The notes under the pieces: generated by a model
Database searches by the model: none
What the model saw: the letters and a program-made list of their open reading frames with translations, nothing else
What the model was told of the DNA's origin: nothing
Origin: Metallibacterium scheffleri
GTDB taxonomy: Bacteria > Pseudomonadota > Gammaproteobacteria > Xanthomonadales > Rhodanobacteraceae
Length of the DNA stretch: 64,000 nucleotides
Direction: 5' to 3'
Assembly (NCBI RefSeq): GCF_002077135.1
Contig: NZ_LDOS01000002.1
Span: 930,001-994,000 of the forward strand
Translations under genes and position numbers: made by a program
Part shown: in pieces, positions 8,576 to 17,492 of the stretch
Layout: each line of letters begins with the position of its first letter
How positions within the stretch are numbered: position 1 is the stretch's first letter

Positions 8576-11251
8576 CTAGACCGAGATGCCACGCCGCCGC
8601 AGCCACCACTTCTCTGCCTCCACAGCGAGGAACTTGGCCGTGCCAAGCACGCCCAGCAACAGCCACGCGGCGGCGTCCAGCGGGCGGGTGTGGAACACGG
8701 CTTGCAGCGGCGGGGCATAGGTGAATAGCGCCTGCGCCATCGCCAGCAGCGCGCAGGCCCACAATGCGACGGCATTGCCGCGCAGCGCGCCGAAGTGGAT
8801 GCTGGAGGCGGTGAAGTGGCGCATATTGAACAGGTACACCATTTCGCCGATGACCAGCATATTGACCGCGGCGGTGCGCGCGGCATCGATGCCGACGCCG
8901 CGCGCCAGCTCCCACTGGAATGCGAAAAACGTGCTGGCCGTCATCAGCAGGCTGACATAGGCGATGCGCGCCAGCATGGCGCCGCTGAGCAGCGCCGCGC
9001 CCGGCGCACGCGGCGGCCGGCGCATGATGCCGGGTTCGGCCGGTTCGAAAGCCAGTGCCACCGACAAGGTGATTTCGGTGACCAGATTGACCCACAGGAT
9101 CTGGCTGGCGCTGACTGGCAGCGCCCAGCCGAGCAGGACCGCCAGCAGGATCACCCCGGCTTCGCCGCCGTTGGTAGGCAGGATGAACAGCAGCGCCTTG
9201 CGGATGTTGTCGAACAGGCGCCGACCCTCGCGCACGGCGTGCGCGACGCTGGCGAAGTTGTCGTCGCCCAGTACCAGATCGGCCGCGGCGCGCGCGGCGT
9301 CGGTACCGCGCAGGCCCATGGCCACGCCGATGTCGGCGGCCTTCAGCGCCGGCGCATCGTTGACGCCGTCGCCGGTCATGGCGACCTGGGCGCCCTCGGC
9401 CTTGAACGCGGCGATCAGGCGCAGTTTGTGTTCCGGGCTGGCGCGCGCGATCACGTCGGTGCTTTGCAGGCGCGCGCGCAGCGCGGTTGTATCGAGCGTG
9501 TCGATCTCCGGCCCAGTCAGCACGCCCGTGCCGCGCAGGCCGAGTTGATTGCCGATGGCGGCGGCGGTGAGAGCGTGGTCGCCGGTGATCATCAGCACGC
9601 GGATGCCGGCGCGCCGGCATTCGGCCACGGCAGCGGCAGCCTCCGGGCGTGGCGGATCCTGCAGCGCTACCAGGCCGAGCAGGGCGAAGCCTGGCGCGAT
9701 GTCGTCCTCGGCGAGCGACGAGCGCGCCGCCGGTACCGCGCGCTGCGCGATCGCCAGCAGGCGCCGCCCCGACGCAGCCGCTTCGGCGATGCGCGCGTCC
9801 CATGCATCGCGGCGCAACGGCAGCCCATCGGCGGTGTGCGTGCACAGTTCCAGCACGCGCTCCGGCGCGCCCTTGAGCAGCGCGAACCCGTGGCCGTGGT
9901 GATCGTGGTGCAGGGTGGCCATGTAGCGGCGATCGGACTCGAACGGGATCGCATCCACCCGCGGCGCGTCGGCATGTTCGCGCGCCGCGTCCAGTCCGGC
10001 CTTGTGCGCCAGCGTCAGCAGCGCGCCTTCGGTGGGATCGCCGGCCACGGTCCATGCGCCCTGCGCGTCGTGTTGCAGCTGGGCGTCGTTGCATAACAGT
10101 GCGGCGCGAGCCAGCGCCTGCAGCGCCGTGTCCTGCGTGGGTGCGACGGGCTTGCCGTCCTCGTTGAATCCGCCTTCGGGGGCATAACCCGCGCCGCTGA
10201 CGGCGAGTGTTGCGCCCGGCAGCAGCACGCCGACGACGGTCATCTCATTGCGCGTCAGCGTGCCGGTTTTGTCGGTGCAGATCACGCTGACCGAGCCCAG
10301 CGTCTCGGCGGCAGGCAATCGGCGCAGCAGGGCATGATGCCGCGCCATGGCGCGCGCACCCAGGGCCAGCACGATGGTGACGATGGCCGGCAGACCTTCC
10401 GGTATGGCAGCCACCGCAAGGCCGACCACGGCGAGGAATACCTCCAGCGGCGGCAACACCTCGAGCCACAGCCCCCAGATGAAGATCAGCGCGCTGGCCA
10501 CGACGATGAACAGCGTGATCTGCCGCGCGAAGCGATCGAGACGGCGCGTCAGCGGCGTGACGCTGCGGGGCACCGCGGACACCAGGTGGCCGATGCGACC
10601 GAGCTCCGTCGAGGCGCCAGTGGCCACGACCACGCCGCGTGCCTGGCCGTAACGCGCTTCGGTTGCGGCCCAGACCATGCAGCTGCGCTCGGCCAACGCG
10701 GCGTCAACGGCGACGGGCGCGGTGGACTTGTCCACCGCCACCGATTCGCCGGTGATCGCGGCCTCGTCCACGCGCAGGCTGCGCGCCTCGAACAGGCGCA
10801 AATCCGCCGGCACGCGGCTGCCGCTCTCGATCAGCACCACATCGCCGGGCACCAGCGTCGCGGCGTCGATTTCCTGACGCAGGCCGTCGCGCAGCACCAC
10901 CGCGCGGTGCGCCAGCAGCTGGTGCACCGCGGCGAGCGCCTGCTCGGCCTTGCCTTCCTGCAAGAAGCCGATGAACGCGTTGACGATGACCACGCCGGCA
11001 ATCACGCCGGTGTCGGTGAAATCGCGCAGCAGCAGTGTCAATGCGGCTGCCGCCAGCAACACATAGATCAATGGATTGTGAAATTGCAGCGCCAGGCGCA
11101 GCCATGCGCCGCGCACCTTGGCTTCGGGCAGGCGATTCGCGCCATGGCGCGCCAGGCGCATCTGCGCCTCGGCGCTGTCGAGGCCGCGCTGAGCGTCGCC
11201 GCCCATGGCCGCCAGGACGCTGGCCGCATCGAGCGCGTGCGGATTTTTCAT
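8576..11251 (-). CDS. P2-type cation-transporting P-type ATPase (PEGLP type)
   Basis: The 891-residue pump has the actuator motif TGES (167-170), ion-binding helix motif PEGLP (284-288), phosphorylation motif DKTGTLT (327-333) and GDGVNDAP in the P-domain, followed by six C-terminal helices. PEGLP with this length is typical of P2 pumps (Ca2+/Mn2+-type or related cations). It should export a cation or exchange it for protons; the ion is not determinable here. ATG 11251 overlaps the TGA of the PHA-synthase-like gene upstream (ATGA), which decides the start over a TTG six codons earlier. It is the last gene of the lpd-ATPase-hydrolase-ATPase operon. Confidence 0.93.
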   Translation of the reverse strand: MKNPHALDAASVLAAMGGDAQRGLDSAEAQMRLARHGANRLPEAKVRGAWLRLALQFHNPLIYVLLAAAALTLLLRDFTDTGVIAGVVIVNAFIGFLQEGKAEQALAAVHQLLAHRAVVLRDGLRQEIDAATLVPGDVVLIESGSRVPADLRLFEARSLRVDEAAITGESVAVDKSTAPVAVDAALAERSCMVWAATEARYGQARGVVVATGASTELGRIGHLVSAVPRSVTPLTRRLDRFARQITLFIVVASALIFIWGLWLEVLPPLEVFLAVVGLAVAAIPEGLPAIVTIVLALGARAMARHHALLRRLPAAETLGSVSVICTDKTGTLTRNEMTVVGVLLPGATLAVSGAGYAPEGGFNEDGKPVAPTQDTALQALARAALLCNDAQLQHDAQGAWTVAGDPTEGALLTLAHKAGLDAAREHADAPRVDAIPFESDRRYMATLHHDHHGHGFALLKGAPERVLELCTHTADGLPLRRDAWDARIAEAAASGRRLLAIAQRAVPAARSSLAEDDIAPGFALLGLVALQDPPRPEAAAAVAECRRAGIRVLMITGDHALTAAAIGNQLGLRGTGVLTGPEIDTLDTTALRARLQSTDVIARASPEHKLRLIAAFKAEGAQVAMTGDGVNDAPALKAADIGVAMGLRGTDAARAAADLVLGDDNFASVAHAVREGRRLFDNIRKALLFILPTNGGEAGVILLAVLLGWALPVSASQILWVNLVTEITLSVALAFEPAEPGIMRRPPRAPGAALLSGAMLARIAYVSLLMTASTFFAFQWELARGVGIDAARTAAVNMLVIGEMVYLFNMRHFTASSIHFGALRGNAVALWACALLAMAQALFTYAPPLQAVFHTRPLDAAAWLLLGVLGTAKFLAVEAEKWWLRRRGISV

Positions 11252-12369
11252 CGCGGCTTGAGAATCCAAGTAGCGATCTCCGGCCAGGTTTCCTTCAGTG
11301 TGCGCCCGCCCATGAACAGACCGACGTGGCCGCCGGGTACGATGCGTTTTTCGATCAGGTCTTTCGGCGTGCCGCAGAGGGTCTCGGCGGCAAACACCTG
11401 CTCAGGGCGGGTGATGTCGTCGCTCTCGCCTGCCAGCAGGTACAGCGGGCACGCGATGGCCTTGAGCTTGAGCGCGCGGCCCAGGCCGACGTAGTCGCCC
11501 TTGGCCAGCAGGTTGCGCTTGAACAACTGGTCGATGACCTGCAGATACCAGCGGCCGGGCAGGTCCAGCGGGTTTTCGTACCAGCGCTCGAAGGCTTCGG
11601 TCTTGCTCAGCCACACCGGGTCGTCGATGTGCTCATACAGATCGATCTGATCCTGCACGTAGTGCTGCTCGGGGTGCATGTTTTTCCATCCGGCCAGCAT
11701 GTATTTGCCCAGCATCAGCCCGCCGCCGCTTTGCACCAGTTCCTCGTAGAAACTCATCGGGCTTCGTTTGACCATTTTCACCAGCGGGCCGTTGCCGGCG
11801 TGGGTGTCGATGGGCGAACCGGCCAGCACCAGGCTGGCGACCTTGTCGGGAAAGCGCGCGGCCAGCATCGCCGCCATCCAGCCGCCCTGGCACAGGCCGA
11901 CCAGGTTGACGCGTCCGCCGAGATCGTCGACGCAGGCGAGAAAGTCGCCGAGGTATTGGTCGACTTCGAGGTCTTTCATGTCCTGCGTGGCGCTGTGCCA
12001 GTCGGTGAGGAACAACGCACCGACGCCGTTGGTTTTCAGCGTCTGCATCAGGCTCTGGCCTTCGTGGTAGTCGGCGATCATCGAGGTATGGCCGGCGTAG
12101 GGGGCGTTGACCAGGGTGGGGATGCCCTTGGCATCGGGCGCGGAGTAGTCGCACAGATCGAGTGTGCGCAGTTTCAGGCGCACGCTGTGCGCGGTGGCGA
12201 GCCTGGGCTTGATGCTGCCGTCGTGCAGGCGCAGTTCCTCATCGGCGAACTTGACGTTGCGCGCAAGCAGAGCCATGCCTTGTTCGGCCATGCTGCTGGC
12301 CAGTTGCACTGGCCAGAAAAACGGCACGTTGAGGTTGGGTTGTGCTTTGGCTGGCACGGGGGTGTTCAT
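11248..12369 (-). CDS. PHA-synthase-like alpha/beta hydrolase with cysteine nucleophile
   Basis: This 373-residue alpha/beta-hydrolase has the nucleophile-elbow GLCQGG (158-163, Cys160), the Cys-type lipase box of polyhydroxyalkanoate synthases, in place of the usual serine. Asp318 (GESDD) and His348 (PGGHVG) complete a plausible triad. Length is close to class III PhaC, but no PhaE partner is visible in the window. It could be a PHA synthase, a related acyl-CoA-using enzyme or a depolymerase-like protein. ATG 12369 has an AGGAG site at the ideal spacing, better than ATG 12387. The gene sits between two P-type ATPases and overlaps the second by four bases, so it shares their transcript. Confidence 0.8.
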   Translation of the reverse strand: MNTPVPAKAQPNLNVPFFWPVQLASSMAEQGMALLARNVKFADEELRLHDGSIKPRLATAHSVRLKLRTLDLCDYSAPDAKGIPTLVNAPYAGHTSMIADYHEGQSLMQTLKTNGVGALFLTDWHSATQDMKDLEVDQYLGDFLACVDDLGGRVNLVGLCQGGWMAAMLAARFPDKVASLVLAGSPIDTHAGNGPLVKMVKRSPMSFYEELVQSGGGLMLGKYMLAGWKNMHPEQHYVQDQIDLYEHIDDPVWLSKTEAFERWYENPLDLPGRWYLQVIDQLFKRNLLAKGDYVGLGRALKLKAIACPLYLLAGESDDITRPEQVFAAETLCGTPKDLIEKRIVPGGHVGLFMGGRTLKETWPEIATWILKPR

Positions 12370-12387
12370 GCGCGGACTCCTTTTCAT

Positions 12388-14769
12388 TCATGCAATGTGA
12401 AAACGGGTGAACAGCGGGCGTTTGATCAGATCAAGCAGCAGCGCGAAGACCACGCTGGCGAGCAGCACGCCGCCGACCACGACCCAGGGCAGCGCCGCCA
12501 TCAGGATGCCGAAACCGGCCAGCAGGCTCACGATGACGATGTCACCGAGACTCGCGGCAGCCATCCAACGCGACGGCGCCAACCGCCACATGGGCGCGTC
12601 GTTGCGCAGCACGTAGATGCCGGTCTGGTTGGTGAACACCAGGATCAGGAATACCACCGTCTGCAGTTGCACGGCGCTCAAGCCCAGCGCCCGTGCCCAG
12701 AGGTAGATCAGCAGCGAGGCCAACAGTGACAGCATGGCCAGCAGCCCGGCCGCACCCATCAGTCGCCCGACCTGCCAGCGCTGCGGTCTGGCCGCGGGCA
12801 GCACGCGGTCGGTGGCGATGCTCATCGTGGCGAAATCGTTGGCGAACAGCATCAGCACGATGAGCAGGGGTGAAATGACGAACTGCCCGGTCAGCAATAC
12901 GCCAAAGGTCAGAAACACCACGATGACCAGCGTGCGCAACACCTTGTTGAGGGTGTAGGTGAGCATGCGCCGGTGCACCTCGCGCCCCCTGCGCACCACG
13001 GTGAGCACACCACCCAGACCTGGAGCAGTGAGCACCACGCCGGCAGCGGCCTTGGCGACATCGGTCGCGCTGGCCACGGCGATGCCCAGTTCGGCCTGAC
13101 GCAGCGCCGGCGCGTCGTTGACGCCATCGCCGGTCATGCCGGTGACATGGCCGGAGCGCTGCATGGCCTGCACGATGGCGTGCTTGTCCTCGGGCAGCAC
13201 GCGCGCAAACAGGTCGCAGTTCTCCGGGTGCTGCAGGGACTCGCCCCTGGCCTCGCAGACGCGCGTGCCCATGCCGAGTTGGACACCGATGGCGCGTGCG
13301 GTTTCCAGCGCATCGCCGGTAGCCATGTGCACGCGTACGCCCAGTTGCGTGAGCTGCTGGATGAGGTTGGCGGCATCCGGCCGTGGCGGGTCGGACAGGC
13401 CGATCACGCCCAGCAACTGCAATGCGTCCGCCGGGCCCGCGGCTACCGCCAGTACGCGTGCGCCACGGGCGGCCAGCGTTTTTTCCGCGGCGTTCAGCAT
13501 GCTCTGCTGCGTGGCATCCAGCTTGCACAACGGGCCAATCACATTGGCCGCGCCCTTGACTGCACGCCAGAGCTGAGCGTCCACGGTATAGACGCCTTCG
13601 CTGCGGCGCGTCGCCGGGTCGAAGGGATGGAAGGCTTGCCGCTGGGGGGCGTCCTTGAGCAACGCCTGTGCACGCGCGGGAGTGAGTACGGCCAGGTCCA
13701 GCGGATCTTGCGTCGCCTCGTCACTGGCCAAGGCCGCGGCGCGCAGCACAGCGTTCGCGTCGCTGCCCGCGGCAAGCGGCGTGACGCCGGCGAGGGTGAG
13801 CGTGTTTTGCGTCAGTGTGCCGGTCTTGTCCGACACCAGCGTGTCCATGGCCGCAGCCTCTTCCACGGCGGGCAGACGCGTGACCAGCACGCCTTGGCGC
13901 GCCAATTGCAAGCTGCTGACCGCGGTGGCCAATGTGTAGGTTGCAGGCAACGCCACCGGTACGGAAGCCACCAGCAGCATCAAGGCGAAAATCGTCGTGT
14001 CGGCCAGCGGCAGGTGATGCCAGAGCGCGAACGCCACGACCAGCACGACCAGCCCCGCGTCGAAAATCACCAGTCGCTTGACGATGGCGAAGATGGTGCG
14101 CTGCATGTGGCTGGGCGCATTCGAGTTGCGCACCAGTTCGGCAGTGCGTCCGAAAAAGGTGTGTGCGCCGGTGGCCGTGACACTGCCACTGGCTTCGCCC
14201 TGGCGTACGATGGAACCGGTCCAGGCCGGCTTGCCGGAACCGGCATCGACCGGCAGCGACTCGCCGGTGAGCGCGGCCTGATCCAGCGACACGGCGCCAT
14301 CGAACAAGGCCAGATCGGCCGGCACGATATCGCCCGCGCGCACATGCACGATGTCCCCCGGCACCACCTGCTCCGCTGCCAACACTTGCCAGCGACCGTC
14401 ACGCAGCACGCGTGCATTGACATGCAATTGCTTGCGCAGCAGCGTCAGGGCATCTTTCGCGCGCTGCTCCTGCGCGAATGCCACCAGTGCGTTGAACACC
14501 AGCAGCGCGGCGATCACGATGGACTCGGTGACGCGCCCCAACAGCACCTGCAGCACGATCACCGCTTCCAGCATCCACGGCACCGGCGCCCAGAACTTGA
14601 CCAGCAGCTGCCGCCAGGCGGGAACCGGCTTGTCGGCAATCACATTGGGACCGAATCGCTGCAGGCGCTGCGCGGCTTCGAGACGGGTCAAGCCTTGCGT
14701 GTGGTCAGTGGGTGGAAGGTCTGACGCTTGCCGCACGGGTGCCGTCCGGACTTTCGGTACTGCGGTCAT
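12388..14769 (-). CDS. P3A-type plasma-membrane proton-translocating ATPase
   Basis: The 793-residue protein has TGES (168-171), PVALPAT (271-277), DKTGTLT (314-320) and TGDGVNDAP (546-554). PVALPAT in the ion-binding helix and the short C-terminus are hallmarks of P3A pumps, the family of fungal and plant H+-ATPases also found in some bacteria and archaea. It should pump protons outward using ATP. ATG 14769 is preceded by AAGGA. It follows the flavoprotein gene by 36 bases and is followed within 18 bases by the PHA-synthase-like gene, whose ribosome site lies just past this stop. Proton export at ATP cost suits acid stress or membrane energisation under poor respiration, which is inferred from context. 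Confidence 0.92.
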   Translation of the reverse strand: MTAVPKVRTAPVRQASDLPPTDHTQGLTRLEAAQRLQRFGPNVIADKPVPAWRQLLVKFWAPVPWMLEAVIVLQVLLGRVTESIVIAALLVFNALVAFAQEQRAKDALTLLRKQLHVNARVLRDGRWQVLAAEQVVPGDIVHVRAGDIVPADLALFDGAVSLDQAALTGESLPVDAGSGKPAWTGSIVRQGEASGSVTATGAHTFFGRTAELVRNSNAPSHMQRTIFAIVKRLVIFDAGLVVLVVAFALWHHLPLADTTIFALMLLVASVPVALPATYTLATAVSSLQLARQGVLVTRLPAVEEAAAMDTLVSDKTGTLTQNTLTLAGVTPLAAGSDANAVLRAAALASDEATQDPLDLAVLTPARAQALLKDAPQRQAFHPFDPATRRSEGVYTVDAQLWRAVKGAANVIGPLCKLDATQQSMLNAAEKTLAARGARVLAVAAGPADALQLLGVIGLSDPPRPDAANLIQQLTQLGVRVHMATGDALETARAIGVQLGMGTRVCEARGESLQHPENCDLFARVLPEDKHAIVQAMQRSGHVTGMTGDGVNDAPALRQAELGIAVASATDVAKAAAGVVLTAPGLGGVLTVVRRGREVHRRMLTYTLNKVLRTLVIVVFLTFGVLLTGQFVISPLLIVLMLFANDFATMSIATDRVLPAARPQRWQVGRLMGAAGLLAMLSLLASLLIYLWARALGLSAVQLQTVVFLILVFTNQTGIYVLRNDAPMWRLAPSRWMAAASLGDIVIVSLLAGFGILMAALPWVVVGGVLLASVVFALLLDLIKRPLFTRFHIA

Positions 14770-14805
14770 CGGGATGTTCCTTGGCGCCTGGTGCCGGTGC
14801 TGACC

Positions 14806-16230
14806 TCAAGGCTGGAAAGCTCGCGCGGCCTTGTTGATGCCCTCGCTGAGCATGGGATGCGGAAAACTGGTGGCCGCCAGCGCGCGCGCATCAAGGTTGC
14901 GCTCGAGCGCGAGCGCCAGCGGTGCAATCAGCTGCGCGGCGTCCATGCCGGCGATTTGCGCGCCCAGCAAGCGTGCATCCTTGCGGCTGAACACCAGTTT
15001 GATGAAGCCTTGCGTCTCGTCGTAGATCTGCGCGCGCGAGTCGTGCGCGTAGTCATACCGCGTCACGGCCACCGCGCTCGCGCCCAAGGCGTCCTCGGCC
15101 TGCGCAGAAGTGAGGCCGGCATGCGCCAGTTCCGGCTCGGTGAACACGGTCATCGGCACCGCGTCGAAGTGCATGCGATCGACCGCCTGCCCACCCGCGG
15201 CAATGCAGTGCGCCGCCACCAGGCTTTGTCGCACCGCCGAGTGAAACAGCATGCTGCGGCCGTTGACATCGCCTGGCGCCCACACCTGCGGGTTGCTGCT
15301 GCGCAGGGTTTCATCGACGACCACATGACCATGTTCCAGCCGCACACCCAGATGGTCGAGACCATCGGGCAACACCGCCACGCGCCCGGTTGCCATCAGC
15401 ACCGCATCGCCCTGCACGGACTGTGGCTTGCCGTTTTGCATATAGCGCACGGCATACCCGTCACGCGCGTGTTCGATGGCCGTGACTTGTGCCGACCGTT
15501 CGATGCGCACGCGCTGCGCCAGGCTGGCATGCAGAAACTCCGCCAGTTCCGCATCGAAGCCGGGCAGCACCTGCGCGGTGAATTCCAGCACACTGACCGC
15601 GCTGCCCAGCGCCTGCAGCATCGAGGCGGTTTCCACGCCGATATAACCACCGCCGATGATGATCAGGTGCCTAGGCTGAGGCAGATCTGCGCCGATCCGA
15701 AACAGCTCATGCGAGGTGATGGCCAGTTCCGCTCCGCGGATCGGCAGCCGCGCCGGGCGTGAACCGGTGCCGAGGATCAGATGGCGAAATTCGACCTCCC
15801 GCGTGTCGCCGTCAGCGGCATCGATGCGCGCACGATTGGGCGCGACGATCGCGCCGCGCCCTTGCACGAACAGCGCGCCGCCTCGGGCGATTTCCTCGCG
15901 GTGCTGCGCGTAGCGCGTGTTCTGCACGCGGTCCTTGTGCGCCAGCACGGCGCGCCAATCGACTGCGGGCTTGTCGCCGCGCAGGCCGAAGTTGCCGAAC
16001 TTGTCCGCAAGCGCCCGCACCAGCGCCGCTTCGCGCATCGCTTTCGAAGGTACGCAGCCCTCGGCCAGGCAATCGCCGCCGAGATTGCCGATCGGGTCGA
16101 CCAGCAGCACGCTGTTGCCGGATCTGGCGAGAAAGAATGCCGCCGGATAGCCCGCACCGCCCGCGCCGAGGATCAGCACATCCACAGTGGCAGGCAGGGA
16201 TTTCAAGGGAGTGAAATCTCCTGGATTCAT
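14806..16230 (-). CDS. lpdA: Dihydrolipoamide dehydrogenase-like flavoprotein
   Basis: The 474-residue enzyme belongs to the class I pyridine-nucleotide disulfide oxidoreductases. An FAD-binding GAGGAG (22-27) is followed by the redox-active disulfide motif CLAEGC (Cys54, Cys59). An NAD-binding GGGYIGVE and a second FAD motif ending in APGDV follow. The C-terminal HPMLSE supplies the catalytic His-Glu pair seen in lipoamide dehydrogenases. The residues around the disulfide (GGDCLAEGC) differ from the common GGTCLNVGC, so a specialised paralogue is likely. No 2-oxoacid dehydrogenase E1/E2 genes are nearby. ATG 16230 has a perfect AGGAG. It is the first gene of the four-gene operon behind the FNR-like site at 16330. 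Confidence 0.85.
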   Translation of the reverse strand: MNPGDFTPLKSLPATVDVLILGAGGAGYPAAFFLARSGNSVLLVDPIGNLGGDCLAEGCVPSKAMREAALVRALADKFGNFGLRGDKPAVDWRAVLAHKDRVQNTRYAQHREEIARGGALFVQGRGAIVAPNRARIDAADGDTREVEFRHLILGTGSRPARLPIRGAELAITSHELFRIGADLPQPRHLIIIGGGYIGVETASMLQALGSAVSVLEFTAQVLPGFDAELAEFLHASLAQRVRIERSAQVTAIEHARDGYAVRYMQNGKPQSVQGDAVLMATGRVAVLPDGLDHLGVRLEHGHVVVDETLRSSNPQVWAPGDVNGRSMLFHSAVRQSLVAAHCIAAGGQAVDRMHFDAVPMTVFTEPELAHAGLTSAQAEDALGASAVAVTRYDYAHDSRAQIYDETQGFIKLVFSRKDARLLGAQIAGMDAAQLIAPLALALERNLDARALAATSFPHPMLSEGINKAARAFQP

Positions 16231-16329
16231 GGTCGAACTCCTTGGTGCGCGTGCACCTGGCGTCCACGCCGGGGACGCCACAGGCCACGTCGCGATGCTC
16301 AACAATGCATCCAGTCTGATCCACGCTGC

Positions 16330-16344
16330 TTGACCCTGGTCAAG
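16330..16344 (-). promoter_or_regulatory. FNR/ANR-like operator for the lpd-ATPase-hydrolase-ATPase operon
   Basis: TTGACCCTGGTCAAG is a perfect palindrome over 14 bases (TTGAC-N4-GTCAA) and differs from the FNR consensus only at the symmetrical fifth position. Its centre is about 106 bases upstream of the lpd start. On the minus strand a weak -10-like CATTGT (16302-16307) lies where a class II FNR promoter would put it. The -10 is poor, so the geometry is suggestive only. Confidence 0.5.
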
Positions 16345-16367
16345 CAGTGTCGTCGTCGTAATCTCTT

Positions 16368-16560
16368 GTAAACGAACGTGCGCGGGCCCGCGCATGCACC
16401 GGATCGGTGATTTGCATCGCATGGAGAGCGGTTTGCAAAACCGCTCCGGCACAGGGATGTACCGCTGCGACGAGCATGCAAGTGCTCGTCGCAGCGAAGA
16501 TGGCGCAGCTTTGCCGCGCCCGTTCGTTTGCAAACCGCGGCAGGATGCCCGGTTTCGCAA
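16368..16560. other. Highly structured intergenic region between lpd and gacA
   Basis: The 499-base gap 16231-16729 has no credible gene. Within it are a 16-bp perfect palindrome (16379-16394), a CACCG/CGGTG hairpin with GGA at its loop (16397-16409), a 9-bp stem with GCA loop (16426-16446), a 13-bp perfect stem (16464-16495) and the palindrome GTTTGCAAAC (16526-16535). AAACGAACG near 16370 is the reverse complement of CGTTCGTTT at 16521-16529, so the ends could also pair. It may be a small-RNA gene, a long structured leader of gacA, or a repeat cluster. The downstream part to 16729 shows nothing clear. Confidence 0.45.
16464..16495. repeat. Perfect 13-bp inverted repeat (hairpin)
   Basis: GCTGCGACGAGCA (16464-16476) and its exact reverse complement (16483-16495) are separated by six bases (TGCAAG). 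There is no T-run after it on either strand, so it is not an obvious intrinsic terminator. It is the strongest of several hairpins in this gap. Confidence 0.8.
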
Positions 16561-16729
16561 ACTGATCCGGAATGCGACGCCGTGTGCCCTCGAACCCGCG
16601 GCGTGCATGATCGCTCCAGCGCCGGAATCATCCGCGCACCGGCGCACTTTGCCTGCCGCATGCGCACCAATGCTTGCCAAACGCCCACGCCCTGCCTATG
16701 TTGCGAATGGGGAAACAAGAGGGGTGATC

Positions 16730-17386
16730 ATGATCCGCCTGTTGCTCGTGGACGATCACGAACTGGTGCGCACCGGTTTCAAGCTCATTCTCGGTCAGCA
16801 ATCCGACATGCAGGTCGTCGGTGAAGCAGCCAGCGCCGAGGAGGGGCTGCACCTGATCCGCTCGCTCGCCCCCGATGTCGCACTGGTGGATGTGCACATG
16901 CCCGGCATGAGCGGCATCGAGCTGACCGAGCGCGTGATCCGCGCGCAACTGTCCACGCGCATCGTGGTGTTGACCGTGATCAATGACGCGCGTTTCCCGC
17001 GCCGCCTGCTGGAAGCTGGCGCGCTGGGTTATCTGACCAAGGGGTGCGCCGCCAATGAATTGCTGACTGCGATTCGTCAGGTTGCCGACGGACGCCGCTA
17101 TCTGGCACCGGACGTCGCGCAGCAGCTCGCACTGGCCACGCTTGATGGCGAGGGTTCGCCGTTCGAGCAACTGTCCGCGCGCGAAATGGAAGTGGCGATG
17201 ATGCTGGTGCGCGGCAAGCCCATTTTCGTGATTGCCGAGCAATTGCACCTGAGCCCCAAGACCGTCTCCACTTACAAACAGCGGTTGATGAACAAGCTGG
17301 AGGTGGAAAACCTGATCGCGCTGGCGCACCTGATGGAAGCGCACAGCCTGATCGAACCGCGCGCAGGCGCGAGCTCGCCCAAGTAG
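16730..17386 (+). CDS. gacA: GacA/UvrY-type two-component response regulator
   Basis: This 218-residue regulator has an N-terminal receiver domain (acidic pair DD at 8-9, phospho-acceptor Asp54, Lys104 in GYLTKG) and a C-terminal LuxR-type helix-turn-helix ([11 protein letters not shown] through [12 protein letters not shown]). Spacing, length and the [17 protein letters not shown] segment match GacA/UvrY, which switches on CsrA/RsmA-antagonising small RNAs after phosphorylation by a BarA/GacS-type kinase. No kinase gene lies in the window, as is usual for this orphan pair. ATG 16730 was chosen because it starts the receiver fold; upstream in-frame codons run through the structured intergenic region. 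Other NarL-family regulators are the alternative. Confidence 0.85.
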   Translation: MIRLLLVDDHELVRTGFKLILGQQSDMQVVGEAASAEEGLHLIRSLAPDVALVDVHMPGMSGIELTERVIRAQLSTRIVVLTVINDARFPRRLLEAGALGYLTKGCAANELLTAIRQVADGRRYLAPDVAQQLALATLDGEGSPFEQLSAREMEVAMMLVRGKPIFVIAEQLHLSPKTVSTYKQRLMNKLEVENLIALAHLMEAHSLIEPRAGASSPK

Positions 17387-17442
17387 CCAGGCGCGGGCAT
17401 GCGAGGGAAGGTTTGCGGCCGTGCGTCGCGGCGCGCGTCGAT

Positions 17443-17471
17443 TTGTCAGCCGTGCGCGGGGCGTGGATAAT
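17443..17471 (+). promoter_or_regulatory. Sigma-70 promoter of folD-guaB
   Basis: TTGTCA (17443-17448) and GATAAT (17466-17471) are separated by 17 bp, each matching the consensus at five of six bases. The expected start is near 17478, giving a leader of about 15 bases before the folD ATG. Confidence 0.7.
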
Positions 17472-17492
17472 CGCGTTTTGGTCGGTCATTCC

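Noticed and set aside
12422-12435. TTGATCAGATCAAG, resembling an FNR box
   Set aside because: Half-sites are three bases apart rather than four, and it lies in conserved coding sequence (LLDLIKR) at the P3A ATPase C-terminus.
12973-14724. Open frame of over 580 codons antisense to the P3A ATPase
   Set aside because: Shadow composition; sense strand encodes all P-type ATPase motifs.
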